Assembly (NCBI GenBank): GCA_946902875.1
Contig: OX336343.1
Location: 20,073,596 to 20,137,595, forward strand
Source of the DNA: Nematopogon swammerdamellus
Lineage: Eukaryota > Arthropoda > Insecta > Lepidoptera > Adelidae
Direction of reading: 5' to 3'
Length of the DNA stretch: 64,000 bases
The position numbers and the translations under genes are program-made. The notes under the pieces were generated by a model. The model searched no databases, was not told where the DNA came from, and saw nothing but the letters and a program-made list of their open reading frames with translations. Shown here in pieces: positions 19,648-29,597 of the stretch; the first letter of the stretch is position 1, and each line of letters opens with the position of its first letter.

Positions 19648-20119
19648 AGCACCAGTCGACCTACACTTGTTAGTGTTGGTCAAATCTTGCAACTGAATTT
19701 TAAACAAGTTCCACTCTAGCGATTGAGCTGAAATGTTGCGCAGACTTTTGGTTCTGGTGTAATAGGATAATTTAAATTATAAAAAAAAAAATCAATAAAT
19801 TGCTATAACATAATAAAATTATAAATAAAATAGTTTTTTTATAACAAGCTCTTATACTAAAACGAAAAACAATTCGTTTAGGTTTTCGATTTTTTTTCAA
19901 AAAGCTTGTCCCGAAATATGCATAAATATGTACTAATTAATTTCATTGTAGAGTGATTGGTTGGTAAGCAAATACTTGTAGTACCGAAGTATGTCACACA
20001 CACCGAAAGTATGTCACATACGTCGAAAACCTGAACATTTTTTTTTTGTTTTAGTACATGGCTTAAATAAAAGCTTGTTTCTAAAAAGGTTTTTATTTAT
20101 TTATTATTTCATTTAAAGT

Positions 20120-20195
20120 TATTACAATCAGCCAGTCATCAGTCTGCGTGTAAGGGTCCACTGCTGCCACTGTTGGACATACGCCTCTCCGATAT
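20120..20195 (-). pseudogene. RTE-like LINE ORF2 C-terminal scrap
   Basis: GGTCCACTGCTG, TGTTGGACATACGCCTCTCC correspond, in reverse, to the VQQWTDTG-stop ending of the RTE-like copies at 37786-37950 and 52006-52119. There is a small internal duplication. Confidence 0.5.
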
Positions 20196-20315
20196 TCCTT
20201 TATTTCCCCCCATTACAGTCTCGGGTCCTCCAAGTAAATAGGCACCTGTCAGGCCGACATGGCATTAGCAAACACCGCATGCGACCGAATGAGCATGGTG
20301 TCTAACGACGTTCAA
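20196..20315 (+). pseudogene. LINE-A ORF2 C-terminal scrap
   Basis: CAGTCTCGGGTCCTCCAAG, GGCACCTGTCAGGCCGACAT and GCATGCGACCGAATG match the last ~35 codons of the ORF at 29598-30218 (YSLGSFKRAVNGHLSGRHDI region). Substitutions break the frame. Confidence 0.6.
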
Positions 20316-20319
20316 AATC

Positions 20320-21485
20320 GTACTCGACGAAACTTCACTCCGTCCGTGGCGAATAGGCGACTGGCGATTGGTGAATGAGACGCAAAAAACGCCCTCCGCG
20401 TTGGAATAGACAAAAAAAATTCCGGGTGTTCATATGAAAACCCGACTACATTATATGATATTACAATAATACGTATGAAAAGGCGGGGTTTTACTTTTTT
20501 TTTATACTGTTTCAATACAGGGTGTTTCAGCATAGGGTTTCGTAACTTCAGGGTTTGAAAGAGGTCCATATTTGAAAACGAAAAGCTCTGAAACTTTTTC
20601 CCAGATTCGGTAATTTTATAGTACTTTTTGGTGAAAATAGTTTCATCGAGATTTGGTGGACTGTTAACGTGTGCCTTTATTACATAAAAATAAAATGACT
20701 AACTTGCATCCTTATCTAATAGAATTTAACTGCATGTAGGTAAATTCCAAACACTTAAATTTTAATGACATCATAATAAGAATGCCGCAAGGCATTAAAC
20801 TCGCCTTTTGTAACCTTTTTATACAATGGTGTACTGTAATTGTGTAATGGTAACTGTAAAAGTGTAATTTCATTTCATTTCATTCATTTCATTTCATTCA
20901 AGAAAAAGGGGACTGGAGTAGGTCATTGCATTCCCTAGACCTAGACAGCACTATCGCCAAATCTCCCTATACTCATTGTCCATCGAGTTTTTATTACAAT
21001 TTTCAATTTTTTTATAAAAAAAAAATACGGAATTTCGATTTGAATGATAAGGTTTTTTTTTTCTAATTTTGAATACTTTCTATTCCTGAAGTTTCTCAAG
21101 CCTATCCTGAAAACCTCCCTGTATTGGAGACGTAAGCCTTAATTATGCAATTTTGTATCGAGGCTTGTTTGTCCTTTTTGTATTTTTATATATAAGTACC
21201 CTAGAATAATATTCTTGTACATACAATGTATTTATTGCTATCCAAAAATAACATTAGTTCTTTCTTTCACAAGCGAGCACCCAGAGGTACGCCTACCTAA
21301 GGTCAATGTTAATCAAACTGTATTTACAGAGGTTCTCTAGGTTAGCCCCTGATGTAACAGTGAATGTAAATATTTGTATACCTACTACACAGCATGATTC
21401 TATTCATCAAAGTGAAATTTACTTATATAGTAAATACTTGCTCACCTAAGCAAGTACCTGGGCACCTAAGCAAACCTATAAAGTT
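20320..21485. other. Gene-free stretch with a (TTTCA)n microsatellite
   Basis: A (TTTCA)n/(TTCAT)n run lies at about 20870-20900. Otherwise there is AT-rich sequence without a supported gene. An 85-codon open frame at 20312-20569 minus has no recognisable feature. Confidence 0.4.
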
Positions 21486-21765
21486 TTTTAGGGTTCCTTA
21501 CTTCAAAAGGGGAAAAAAACAGAACCCTTTCATGATCCCTAGCCTGTGTCTGTCTCCGAATCTACTGGACGAAAAAAGTTAAAATTTGGAACATAATATT
21601 ATATAGAGTTTGATTTGATGACCCGATCACAGACGTATAGCGTAATTGAAGGAATTTTCATTTTGGGGGTCAATTTTGGGGGTCAAATTAGAAAGCAAAA
21701 AAATAATAATTAATCAAGTGCATCATGTGACGTATCAATGAAAAGGGCTCGTTATAAGGAATACG
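21486..21765 (+). repeat. GGGTTCC-type dispersed repeat, second subfamily
   Basis: TTTTTTAGGGTTCCTTACTT, CAGAACCCTTTCATGATCC, GTGTCTGTCTCCGAATCTAC and ATCAATGAAAAGGGCTCG match, inverted, 61787-62245. This copy is shorter in the middle. It is non-coding. Confidence 0.55.
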
Positions 21766-21895
21766 AGTTATTTCAGATTTTTTTTTATTTTATTTAAAAT
21801 GCATAGTTTAAAAATATAAAAAAATCGTGCAGTTACCTAACTAAATTATTTATTAGACATTAACGATTAATTGAGGCAGTGAGAGCAAAAGCGGT

Positions 21896-22269
21896 GGTGA
21901 TTTGGAACGTTGAAAAGTGGACTGTATGATCATTGGATTTCTGACCTTAGTTTCATTCCATAGGTGTGATTCTGTCGTTATTTCTGCTTACGGTTTCGGT
22001 AGTTTCCAGGGTCGACCCTTTCTTGTATGGAATGTCTCTTGAATGGTTCTTGCTCCGAATAATATGATTAATTTCCTTTTGTCACCGGTTGGTTGTTGCA
22101 AGTCAGGGTGATCGTATGTGAATGAAATATGATATGGAGGTAGGTCAGGAAAAGGATTTTTTTTCTCTACTCATGAAGTTTTCGACCTACCTACAATAAT
22201 CTCATTGCCATATACAATTTAGTGATGCCAATGATATAAAGTTAAAATCCCTAAAATGTGAAGAATAAC
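21896..22269 (+). mobile_element. MITE R9, copy 1, with 7 bp target duplication
   Basis: It starts GGTGATTTGGAACG and ends CCTAAAATGTGAAGAATAACC; the ends are weakly inverted (GGTKATT). AAGCGGT occurs directly before (21889-21895) and after (22270-22276). The second copy, 36385-36757 in opposite orientation, has the same boundaries and its own 7 bp duplication. Shared landmarks are CAGGGTCGACCCTTTCTTG, TTTGTCACCGGTTGGTTGTT and GATATGGAGGTAGGT. It is non-coding. Confidence 0.8.
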
Positions 22270-22592
22270 CAAGCGGTCTAACCATCAAAATCATTGTTTT
22301 GAGATAATTGGATTTGAAATGTTGACACTTTTTTTATTTTTATTCTTGTTAAGTATCAATTAATTTTCTCAATACTTTTTATGTGCAACCATTACAATGT
22401 ATAGATATGTATGTAGGTATTGCGTATTTTTAAGTTTGAAAATTATCACATTTAAAGGGTTTTTATGTGGGTTAGACCACCTTTGCATTTATCACTTTTA
22501 TCGAAATTCGTAGAAGGTGTGGGTTAGACCATAAATGAAACACGCAAAGTTATCAAAGAAAATGTGATAAAACACATTACTTAATCAATAAT

Positions 22593-23270
22593 CAGTCATT
22601 CTCATCATCATAATATTCATATTCCTCAATAATGTCAGCGCCACCCCTCATTGTCTTGATGCTATTATAGAAATCATGGTGTACTGGCGGGGTGAAACTT
22701 ATCAGCTCCAAGAGGTCCTTCTTTTTTGGCTCATTATGCAATGACCTTAAGGGTACAGCAGATCAAGCCCACGAATCATCAGTAACGATGTCCTTTTCAT
22801 AATATATATTTCTGTAAAAAGGATATTTTCATGCCGTTTCCAGTTTTCCATCTTTTACAAGTGGAGCAAGCACTTGTAAAAGATGGAAAACGGGTCAGAT
22901 TTTTTAAACTGGAGCCATTTTTATTTTAAGCCATTCCACCTTTGTTTTTATCTATAGCTGTTTTCCTGTTAAGAAATCCCTTCCCTGAAAAGAAATCCCT
23001 TTCAGTCATTTCAATCACTTGAAAGGGATTTTTCTTTCTGCCCGCTTTAATAACATCATGCCAGTCCTTTGGGGTGAAAATATTTCTTTTGTTTCTCGAT
23101 AAAGCCAAAATCTTCGTAACATGGTAAATAAGAGTGGCCGCTGACCAAGAACTTGTGATCAATGAGTTCGACAACGAGATCTGGGCAACAAAACAAAAAT
23201 GGTCTAACCCACTTGACTCTCTACTGTGTGCACTTTTTGTGAGGGCAAAAACTATGTTTCGTGCTATCAT
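22593..23270 (-). pseudogene. Decayed gene of the unnamed transposon (VEWLKIK / PPVHHDFY protein)
   Basis: The minus strand reads, in pieces: an open N-terminal part with RNIFTPKDWHDVIKAG and NPFQVIEMTERDFF (23270-22930); then VEWLKIK in a shifted frame; then a C-terminal part LHNEPKKKDLLELISFTPPV, HHDFYNSIKT and an acidic end EEYEYYDDEND before a stop at 22593. At least two frameshifts or stops separate these. The layout (W..x..xPFxVIEMTxxDFF, VEWLKIKW-like, KKKDLLxLxxFxPPVHHDFY) recalls a multicopy insect protein of unknown function that I cannot name. No DDE triad can be traced in what remains. Matched TIRs outside the gene support a transposon origin. Confidence 0.55.
22843..22891. repeat. 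21 bp perfect hairpin inside the decayed gene
   Basis: GTTTTCCATCTTTTACAAGT(G) at 22843-22863 pairs exactly with 22871-22891 across a 7-base loop. It lies where the coding frame is broken, so it probably reflects a local inverted duplication. Confidence 0.7.
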
Positions 23271-23496
23271 CTGTTGTTCAGTGTGAAAACCTTGTTAGAC
23301 CAATTTTGTTTCGAAAGTTTGCAACAAATGGGTGCTGGTTACATCATTAAGTCGATTTCAGAAAAATTGTGGGTTAGACCGCTTTTGTTCTCACTGCCTC
23401 AATTTAAAAAATTATGATAAACTAATCCTATATTTCTAAAATATTAATGTATAAACCTATAATAATAAAAATCCTGAGTCCTGCGTCCTGCCTGAC

Positions 23497-23640
23497 ATGG
23501 TTGGCTAAATCACACTATACCTGTGAATGCACTGGCATGGTACCTAGTCCACCAAGGTGTGATGTGCTGACATCATGGGTGTAGTGTGCGACTCATTCAA
23601 CCATATGCCAAGTTCTATAAAAAATAAAATAAAAAAATTA
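23497..23640 (+). mobile_element. Diverged SINE-1-like 3' end
   Basis: GACATGGTTGGCTAAATCAC, then CACTGGCATGGTACCTAGTC and CAAGGTGTGATGTGCTGACA, then TTCTATAAAAAATAAAAT follow the SINE-1 3' order with many changes. It is probably an old or related subfamily. Confidence 0.5.
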
Positions 23641-23664
23641 TAAAACCTGACTGCAAAAAAAACT

Positions 23665-23791
23665 GCTAAGATGTGGCTCTCATACAACCGAATTGTTCAA
23701 CGCGCCGAAATAAAGGTACGGTAGCGGGCTTACATACTTTCTTCTTTTTAAATATGAATTTCACGCGAGCGAAGCCGCGGGCAAAAGCTAA
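23665..23791 (+). mobile_element. Helitron 3' end (CTAA terminus)
   Basis: AAGATGTGGCTCTCATACAA, GCGCGCCGAAATAAAGGTAC-like sequence and TTCACGCGAGCGAAGCCGCG lead to GGGCAAAAGCTAA followed by T. CTRR-3' next to a GC hairpin and insertion before T are Helitron hallmarks. The 5' end is missing. Confidence 0.65.
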
Positions 23792-23799
23792 TATTTTTT

Positions 23800-24503
23800 T
23801 TATAATTTAGCTCATCTAAAGCTCTATCGGTAATGTGAAATATACCTACATACATACAAAATACGTGATACGTTTACGTAAGGCTTTATAGTCTTATCTA
23901 CACGTGTGTATATGTATATACCAATCTATGCATTCGTTTACTTGTACAATCTTGCATCTCTTTCTATCGCTCACTACTGTCGTCCATCTCCCTCTCTGTT
24001 CGCCGACAACCTGTTTGCATTACCCGGCGCGCCACCTAGCGGAATAATACGGAACGTCTTGACAGGTCCACACGCCAAGTTATTACGTGCTCAAGCGCAT
24101 ATTTGCGGTCTTTTTACAAAAATTCTAGAGATTTGTTTTGCTGTAGAACACGTATTGTGATTTTGTTTTGACAACCGTTCATAGATGTGTTAGTGCTAAT
24201 ATGAAAGTGCAGTGGTAGTGGTGCGGTGGAAGGCCGGGGCGGTGGAAGGTCACAGGAATGCTTATTATAAGCAAAGAAGACAAGAGTCAGCAAAATAAAG
24301 TTCAGACGTAAGTTTAGGTTTGCTTTAATCTTTGTTTGACCTCTACAAATTGTATTGACAAATCTACTTATGTATTATGCATGTTATACTAATAAGTACT
24401 GACTTAAAGTGTACTTACTTCTGCTTGTATCCATTTTTTCCCCTCCTCTTTATAGATGTACGTATATTGATATATTGTATTTTTTATATTCTGACATGTA
24501 TCA
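23800..24503. other. No recognised feature
   Basis: Frames of 60-84 codons are open but unsupported. Short purine-rich repeats (GCGGTGGAAGG twice) lie near 24219-24249. Confidence 0.3.
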
Positions 24504-24897
24504 TCAATACTAATAATAAATCTGTAAGGGATGGTCATGGAGTAAGTTACTTTGTTTTATGAGATACTACGTTTGTGGACTCTATGTATGATACTAAAAC
24601 TAAATTAACGATTTTTAGAAATATTTTCTGTATGTATATATGTACGAGTATGTATGTATGTTCTACCATAAATCTTAAACCGATCATCCGAATTCGATGA
24701 GTACAAGCACATTTAACTATACGGGACACAGGATAGGCTAAACGCAATTTATGTTCCGGTTACGCTGAGATGTGGCTCTCATACTCATACAAACCGAATG
24801 GTTCTGCGCGCCGAAATAAAGGTACAGTAGTGGGCTTACTTACTTTCTTATTTTTAAATGCGAATTTTACGCGAGCGAAGTCGACGGCAAAAGCTAG
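24504..24897 (+). mobile_element. Complete non-autonomous Helitron (394 bp)
   Basis: It begins TCAATACTAATAATAAATCT after an A and ends GGCAAAAGCTAG before a T, the expected A^T insertion. A GC hairpin (GCGAGCGAAG..GTC) precedes the CTAG. A second copy of its 5' part is at 38889-39215. It has no rep/helicase gene and depends on an autonomous partner elsewhere. Confidence 0.75.
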
Positions 24898-25037
24898 TTA
24901 TTAATAAGTAAGTTTAGTACTTAGTTCAGTTATTGTAAGGTGTGCATTGACTTTTTTATTTAATATAATTACATAAAGTTTTTTTTTGCATATTACCTAC
25001 TTATCTTTAACTACTCTTTCAATGTGCGGTCGTCTCA

Positions 25038-25105
25038 AACATCCGAAGGTTGACTGGAAGAATTCTCTATAAGGGATAAGTACGCCTTTGCACCGCATGC
25101 ACCTT
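25038..25105 (+). repeat. LINE tail fragment (GGTTGACTGGAAGAA type)
   Basis: CCGAAGGTTGACTGGAAGAA and GATAAGTACGCCTTTGCACC match, inverted, 49020-49075 and 48125-48170. It is a short 3' UTR-like piece. Confidence 0.5.
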
Positions 25106-25140
25106 CTTCACCACGCCTCGTTCCTTTTTTGTTTTGTGTT

Positions 25141-25486
25141 TTTTTTTATGGAAACTGACACGGTTGGCTACATCACCTACAACATCCGTGATGTTAGCCG
25201 TGAACTTGGTGCCACGTCAGTGCTTCCCTTCGGTCGTGCCGGCTACACTGAACTGGACGGAAAACACGAGCCGTTTCAGCCGACTTTTCATTCAGTGCGG
25301 TGGTACCACAGAGGAAAAAGCCGTCAACCCGGGCGGGTAAACCCTACCACCTAGTAAGTTAAAAAGGGAATGGACCTACAACTTAACGTGGAACTCAACC
25401 ACGATCAGCCTCCAACGGTCGAGGGGTCACCCATCCAAGTACTGACCGCGCCAAGGTTTGCTTTTAAAAGCACGACCGACAGCCGA
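25141..25486 (-). mobile_element. SINE-1, tRNA/5S-head form
   Basis: Reversed poly-A is at 25139-25147. The full body carries a small insertion (CAGAGGAAAAAGCCGT at ~25310). The head has CACCCATCCAAGTACTGACC and, further 5', TTTAAAAGCACGACCGACAG. The box-A end is degraded (AGCCGAAATAAA). Confidence 0.85.
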
Positions 25487-25489
25487 AAT

Positions 25490-25980
25490 AAAATTTTCAG
25501 AACCTACTTGATAAACTCTGATAAATAGCAAAGCCGAGTTGCAATAAATATGTCCTTATACTCAACCCTAGACCGCTTAGAAGCAAAAATATTACCCACT
25601 CGGCCTGTTTCTTACAGTAAAGTATTGTACGAGTATGAGATGAGGTAATACAATATCTTTGCGGTAAACAGCTCACAGCGCTATGTTCTGCGGTGGTTAG
25701 GAAGCATATAAAAAGGCTGAATCTTTCCGATTTGGCTGGTTGCCGGGAAACCATTTAAAAGCACGGAATTGCCTAAATATTATAATACATAGTAACGGGT
25801 GGCGCAAAAGTAATGGCACAATAGGAATTGTGTATATAATTTTTAAATGGTACCTACTGTCAATTTGACCTAGAAATGAGCAATTTCAATCTCTATTGCC
25901 GAAAGCATAAGGATTACCGCGAGGGACAAGTTACGTGGAAAAGACATTATCAATAATGGAGGTTTGTACCGTTTGTACTG
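25490..25980. other. No recognised feature
   Basis: An 85-codon open frame (25497-25754 minus) has no domain signature. GTTTGTACC is repeated three times just before the next SINE (25965-25988). Confidence 0.3.
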
Positions 25981-25981
25981 T

Positions 25982-26464
25982 TTGTACCGTGTGGGGTCGG
26001 TACTTAAAAAGAATAGCCCCACTGCATCTCTCCCCGTCGCATGTCGTAAAAGTCGACTAAGGGATAAGAAAATTCGTCAGCCTCGGTATCTCAGTGGCGC
26101 GGTTGGTTAGTCAACTGTTATTTATTAAGCAACGCTGAGCGCGGTCAGTGATTGGATGGGTGACCGCTCGACCGTTGGAGGCTGACCGTGGTTCGGATTC
26201 CACGTTAAACTGTAGGTCCCTTCCCTTCTTACATTACTAGGTGGTAGGGTTTATCCCGGCCGGGTTGGTACCACCGCACTGAACGAAACGTCGGTCGAAA
26301 CGGCTATGTAAATAGTTCGTGTTTTCCGTCCAGTTTCGTGTGGCCGACATGAAATGAAGGAAGCACTGACATGGCACCTAGTTCACCCTGTGTTATGGGC
26401 TGACATCACGGATGTTGTAGGTGATGTAGCCAACCGCGTCAGGTTCCATAAAAAAAAAAAAAAA
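25982..26464 (+). mobile_element. Full-length SINE-1 (head B + tRNA/5S head + body + poly-A)
   Basis: This is the reference copy. Modules in order: head B (GTGTGGGGTCGGTACTTAAA to CGTAAAAGTCGACTAAGGGA); a tRNA-like box A (TCGGTATCTCAGTGGCGCGG, 26083-26102); a 5S rRNA-like block AAGCAACGCTGAGCGCGGTC + AGTGATTGGATGGGTGACCG (26127-26167); a tRNA-like box B GGTTCGGATTCC (26190-26201); the shared body; and poly-A at 26450-26464. Box A/C-like 5S elements between tRNA A and B boxes would place type 1 and type 2 RNA polymerase III promoter parts in one transcript. It has no ORF and would need a LINE partner for reverse transcription. Confidence 0.85.
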
Positions 26465-26504
26465 GGTTATACTCCCGAAGAACTAGGAGTAAATTGTGTC
26501 TACT

Positions 26505-26610
26505 TTTCAACCGACTTCCAAAAAAGGTGGAGGTTCTCAATTCGTCTTTTTTTTGTGTTGTGTTTATTACCTTATTTCTCCGCCAATTCTGAACCGTTAT
26601 ACTACATATT
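26505..26610 (+). repeat. Fragment of the TTCTCAATTCG inverted-end element
   Basis: CAACCGACTTCCAAAAAAGG, TGGAGGTTCTCAATTCGTC and TTTATTACCTTATTTCTCCG match the start of 47214-47605. It is truncated. Confidence 0.55.
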
Positions 26611-26789
26611 TTGTTCATGAGTAGGGTAAATCTCAGGGGTGGTCCTTGTAACACTTTGTTTTGGGTGTGGTAAAGTTTATCGGTTGGTGCAATATATTAT
26701 TCTACATCACGCTAAAGACCACCCTGTAGATGGACCCTTTTGTGCTTTTGATTCTACTTAATACTTTTTGGGTTTGAAGTCAGTTCAAT

Positions 26790-27487
26790 GTTTTTAGGGT
26801 TCCGTAGTCAACAAGGAACCCTTATAGTTTCGCCATGTCCGTCCGTCTGTCTGTCTGTCTGTCAGCTCGGATTAGCTCAGAGACCCTTAGTAATAGAAAG
26901 TTGTAAGTTGGTATGGTTATTATACATATTAATAACGCCGACAAAGTGGTAAAATAAAAATTTTTAAATAATTTTTTTTATGGTAGGGGAGGCCTACACA
27001 TAAAGTGGGGATGATTTTTTTTCACGTCTACCACATCGTGTGGGATGTCGTTGGATAGGTCTTTGGAAAATATTGCTGGTTTGTGAAAAGCATTTTTCGA
27101 TTTAGGGATCCGTTTGCGAATTATTAGGCTTTTAAGTGCTAATTTTTGTTAGAGTCAAGTGTCCCCACCCCCTGCCAGCTAAACGGTTGTTATTAGATAT
27201 GTGAAAAAATTCACAGCAGTAGTATATATACCAAAATTAAAAGGAAAACTATCACAGCTAAGTAGGCTGTACAGGTTGACGAATAATATTCGACCAACTT
27301 ATAAAATGTACCGACGACAGCCATCATTTCACTGTTGAAGAACTTTTTCAAATTAACATTCATTTAATTCCCCTACAAAATTATACATACAAATAATAAT
27401 CAAATAATCAAATAATTTATTTTGATAGGGTTCCGCAACTACGGAACCCTACACTGCGCGTGGCCCGACACGCACTTGGCCGCTTTT
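26790..27487 (+). repeat. ~700 bp dispersed repeat with GGGTTCCGTA start and GCACTTGGCCG end
   Basis: The first bases TTTTTAGGGTTCCGTAGTCA and (CTGT)n at 26840-26862 resemble the (CTGT)n family. It ends with GGGTTCCGCAACTACGGAAC (a terminal palindrome) and CACGCACTTGGCCG. The long middle is unlike the other family members. It is probably a related non-autonomous element with its own core. Confidence 0.6.
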
Positions 27488-27499
27488 ATTTAAAACAGT

Positions 27500-27735
27500 T
27501 TGTTTATTTCGGAACAATTCGTCGATGATAATAAGAATAACGCAACATGAATTGGGTGCGGAGCGGAGATAGGACGGTTGGCGGGAATAAGGTATCCTAG
27601 CTCCAAAGGGCAGCGTCCGTGATAGTACCTGTAAAACAGACAAAGAGAACCTACAAACAGACTGTGACTCAGAGACTCCAGACCATCTCTGTAAAGTTTT
27701 GGTATACCAGTGATGTGCTGTAATTCACCAAAGCT
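27500..27735 (-). pseudogene. LINE ORF2 C-terminal fragment
   Basis: One frame reads GLESLSHSLFVGSLCLFYRY and YHGRCPLELGYLIP. The VGSLxLFYRYYHGRCxxEL block is characteristic of the C-terminal end of CR1/Jockey-like ORF2 proteins; a homologous block is at 31916-31978 (plus). No reverse transcriptase core is present. Confidence 0.65.
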
Positions 27736-27832
27736 CTCGCAGTAAAACACCGATTACTCTGCTTACACCGATGTTCGGGACTCGCAGTACAGTGTGATGG
27801 TACTTATGTACATAATATTATAGTCATGACTA

Positions 27833-28100
27833 CTATACACGGTGTTGCAATTGCCCCCGTAATATTTTGAACTGACATCAGGGGGTGGTTCTATATGTGA
27901 AACTAAATAACTTATGCGGCGAAAAAAAAAATTGAAACAAAAATAAAATTTATTTTTTCCATACAAAATTTTAATACCTATTCTCAAAATGTATGGGGAA
28001 ATTTTTTTTTCTTCATATTAAAAAGTCGTAGAACAAAAGTTGTTTGGTTTGAATAACCCCCTTTCGGGTTTAACGGTTGGGGTTGCAATACCGTGTATAG
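27833..28100. mobile_element. MITE with TIR CTATACACGGTRTTGCAA
   Basis: CTATACACGGTGTTGCAA at the left and, inverted, CTATACACGGTATTGCAA at the right differ at one base. The 268 bp element has an AT-rich interior with long A and T runs and no ORF. A target duplication is not clear. Only one copy is seen. Confidence 0.65.
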
Positions 28101-28783
28101 AGTTATAAATACTAATTTTATATATACGTACACATTATTTATTATTTCTTGTATTAATTATACAGATATTAGGCAATACAATAATCTATGGAAAGTAGTA
28201 CATATTATGTCAAAAACAACTTTTGATCACCGATAAAGCTTTATCGTTGTAATTTAAACTTTACCAAAAAGCAATTGAGGTCAAATTGCCATGCGGCATC
28301 GAAGGGCCACCGCGGTGGGAATTTGGGGTCGTGTAACGGTTGCGTTTCGAAAACGCGTCGCACATGTTGTCGGCTCACTTAACGTATTCGAATTTCGAAC
28401 ACTCACGCATTCGACCGTGAAGTTGAATGGGACCATTTCAAACAAATCGTCCAAGTTTACTTCCATTTGGTTCATTAATAGAAATCGAAACTATCAAATG
28501 TTATTGAAAATTAAAAATATCTTATAATATTTGTAAAATTTTGAGCCGATTCTTCGAGCGTTGTACAACAGGGTGGACAGTGTTCAGTCAGCCCTATAAT
28601 AATTCGCAAATTGGTTGAGCGTGGATTCCCGAGGTATCTCGGAACAGCTATCCATGATGATCTTAAAATACATCTTATTGTGGTGTCGAATAGTAAAATA
28701 ACTATTGAATAGACTCGCGCACCGAGGGTTCCGTACCACCACGCAATTTACCGGTTTGTATTATTTATTTATTTATTTATTTC
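28101..28783. other. No recognised feature
   Basis: Frames at 28281-28527 are open on both strands but show no signature. A (TTTA)n run lies at 28760-28782. Confidence 0.3.
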
Positions 28784-28967
28784 GATGAATTTTTATATAT
28801 TAATATTATTTATAAAATTACACAATTAATAGATATTTCGACTGTGTTGTCGTCATCAGTGAAAAATATAACATATTTTTCATATTTTTCACTGATGACG
28901 ACAACACAGTCGAAATATCTATTAATTGTGTAATTTTATAAATAATATTAATATATAAAAATTCATC
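28784..28967. repeat. Perfect 86 + 86 bp palindrome, 12 bp loop
   Basis: Arms 28784-28869 and 28882-28967 are exact reverse complements, from GATGAATTTTTATATATTAA outside to ACTGTGTTGTCGTCATCAGT near the loop. TTATTTATTTCG/AATAATTTATTTATTTCGG motifs lie on both sides. Perfect pairing implies a very recent event or gene conversion. Confidence 0.9.
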
Positions 28968-29226
28968 AAATAAACATTTTGTAAATAAAAATAATTTATT
29001 GTCAATAATTTATTTATTTCGGAAACTTAACAGCTACGAGCGTGTTGTGAGGGTGTGTTGGGGTGTGTGCATGTGTCTGTGATCTGTAGTAGGCTATGTG
29101 TGCGTATACTTTAGAGTTTGCACTATAATCACATCAAATTTGACACTTGTATGTATTACCGTTATTACGATAGAGCAAAAGCAAAACAACTATGAAAAAA
29201 AAATTGTGGGCATGTCCTCCACAGCA

Positions 29227-29348
29227 ACACATATTATGTAAAAAATTCACCCGCCTACCTATTAAATTTCAAAAGATACGACCCTCGGACAGACGAAGAG
29301 ACGGATAGGCGGACAGGCATACATTATGGATACGGAAGCCTAAAAAAT
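29227..29348 (-). repeat. GGGTTCCGTA/(CTGT)n repeat, 5' part
   Basis: ATGGATACGGAAGCC, then ACAGACGAAGAGACGGATAG, CGACCCTCGGAC and ACACATATTATG, read in reverse, give the 5' third of the family. The CTGT array is degenerate. Confidence 0.55.
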
Positions 29349-29597
29349 TATTTCGAACTCATATTCTAAACCATCTTAAAATCTTAAATGTTATGTAAGT
29401 ATTTGAATTTGATTAGTAATATCACATAGAAAGAATCACAGAAATCGGTTGTCGTGGTATAGAATTATTCGCCCATTTAACACAAAACTACTAAACCGAT
29501 TTTGATGAAACTTGCACTGTTTCCTTAGTTGAAATAAATGTAAGCCAATGAAAGAAGAAGAATACTCTCAATCCCATTAATAGTTTCGGAGAAATGC

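Larger units (their letters stand above)
21871..23402 (-). mobile_element. Unnamed 1.5 kb DNA transposon with ~31 bp TIRs and repeated GGTCTAAC motifs
   Basis: The left end TTGAGGCAGTGAGAGCAAAA + GCGGT (21871-21895) and the inverted right end TTGAGGCAGTGAGAACAAAA + GCGGTCTAACC (23372-23402) differ at one base. GGTCTAAC/GTTAGACC occurs at about 22274, 22471 and 22523 on one side and 23201, 23293 and 23373 on the other, bracketing the decayed gene at 22593-23270. A MITE (21896-22269) has inserted inside the left TIR. The target duplication is unclear (TTAA on the left, TTTA on the right). The superfamily is not recognised. Confidence 0.7.

Noticed and set aside
25801..25960. mariner-like end (GGGTGGCGCAAAAGTAATGG)
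   Set aside because: No matching inverted end or transposase piece could be found nearby.
26083..26210. Possible functional tRNA gene
   Set aside because: A and B boxes are present but the sequence between is 5S-like and cannot fold as a cloverleaf; it is the SINE-1 head.
26790..27487. LTR retrotransposon with GGGTTCCG..CGGAACCC ends
   Set aside because: The ends are inverted and palindromic, not direct repeats; there is no primer-binding site or gag/pol frame.
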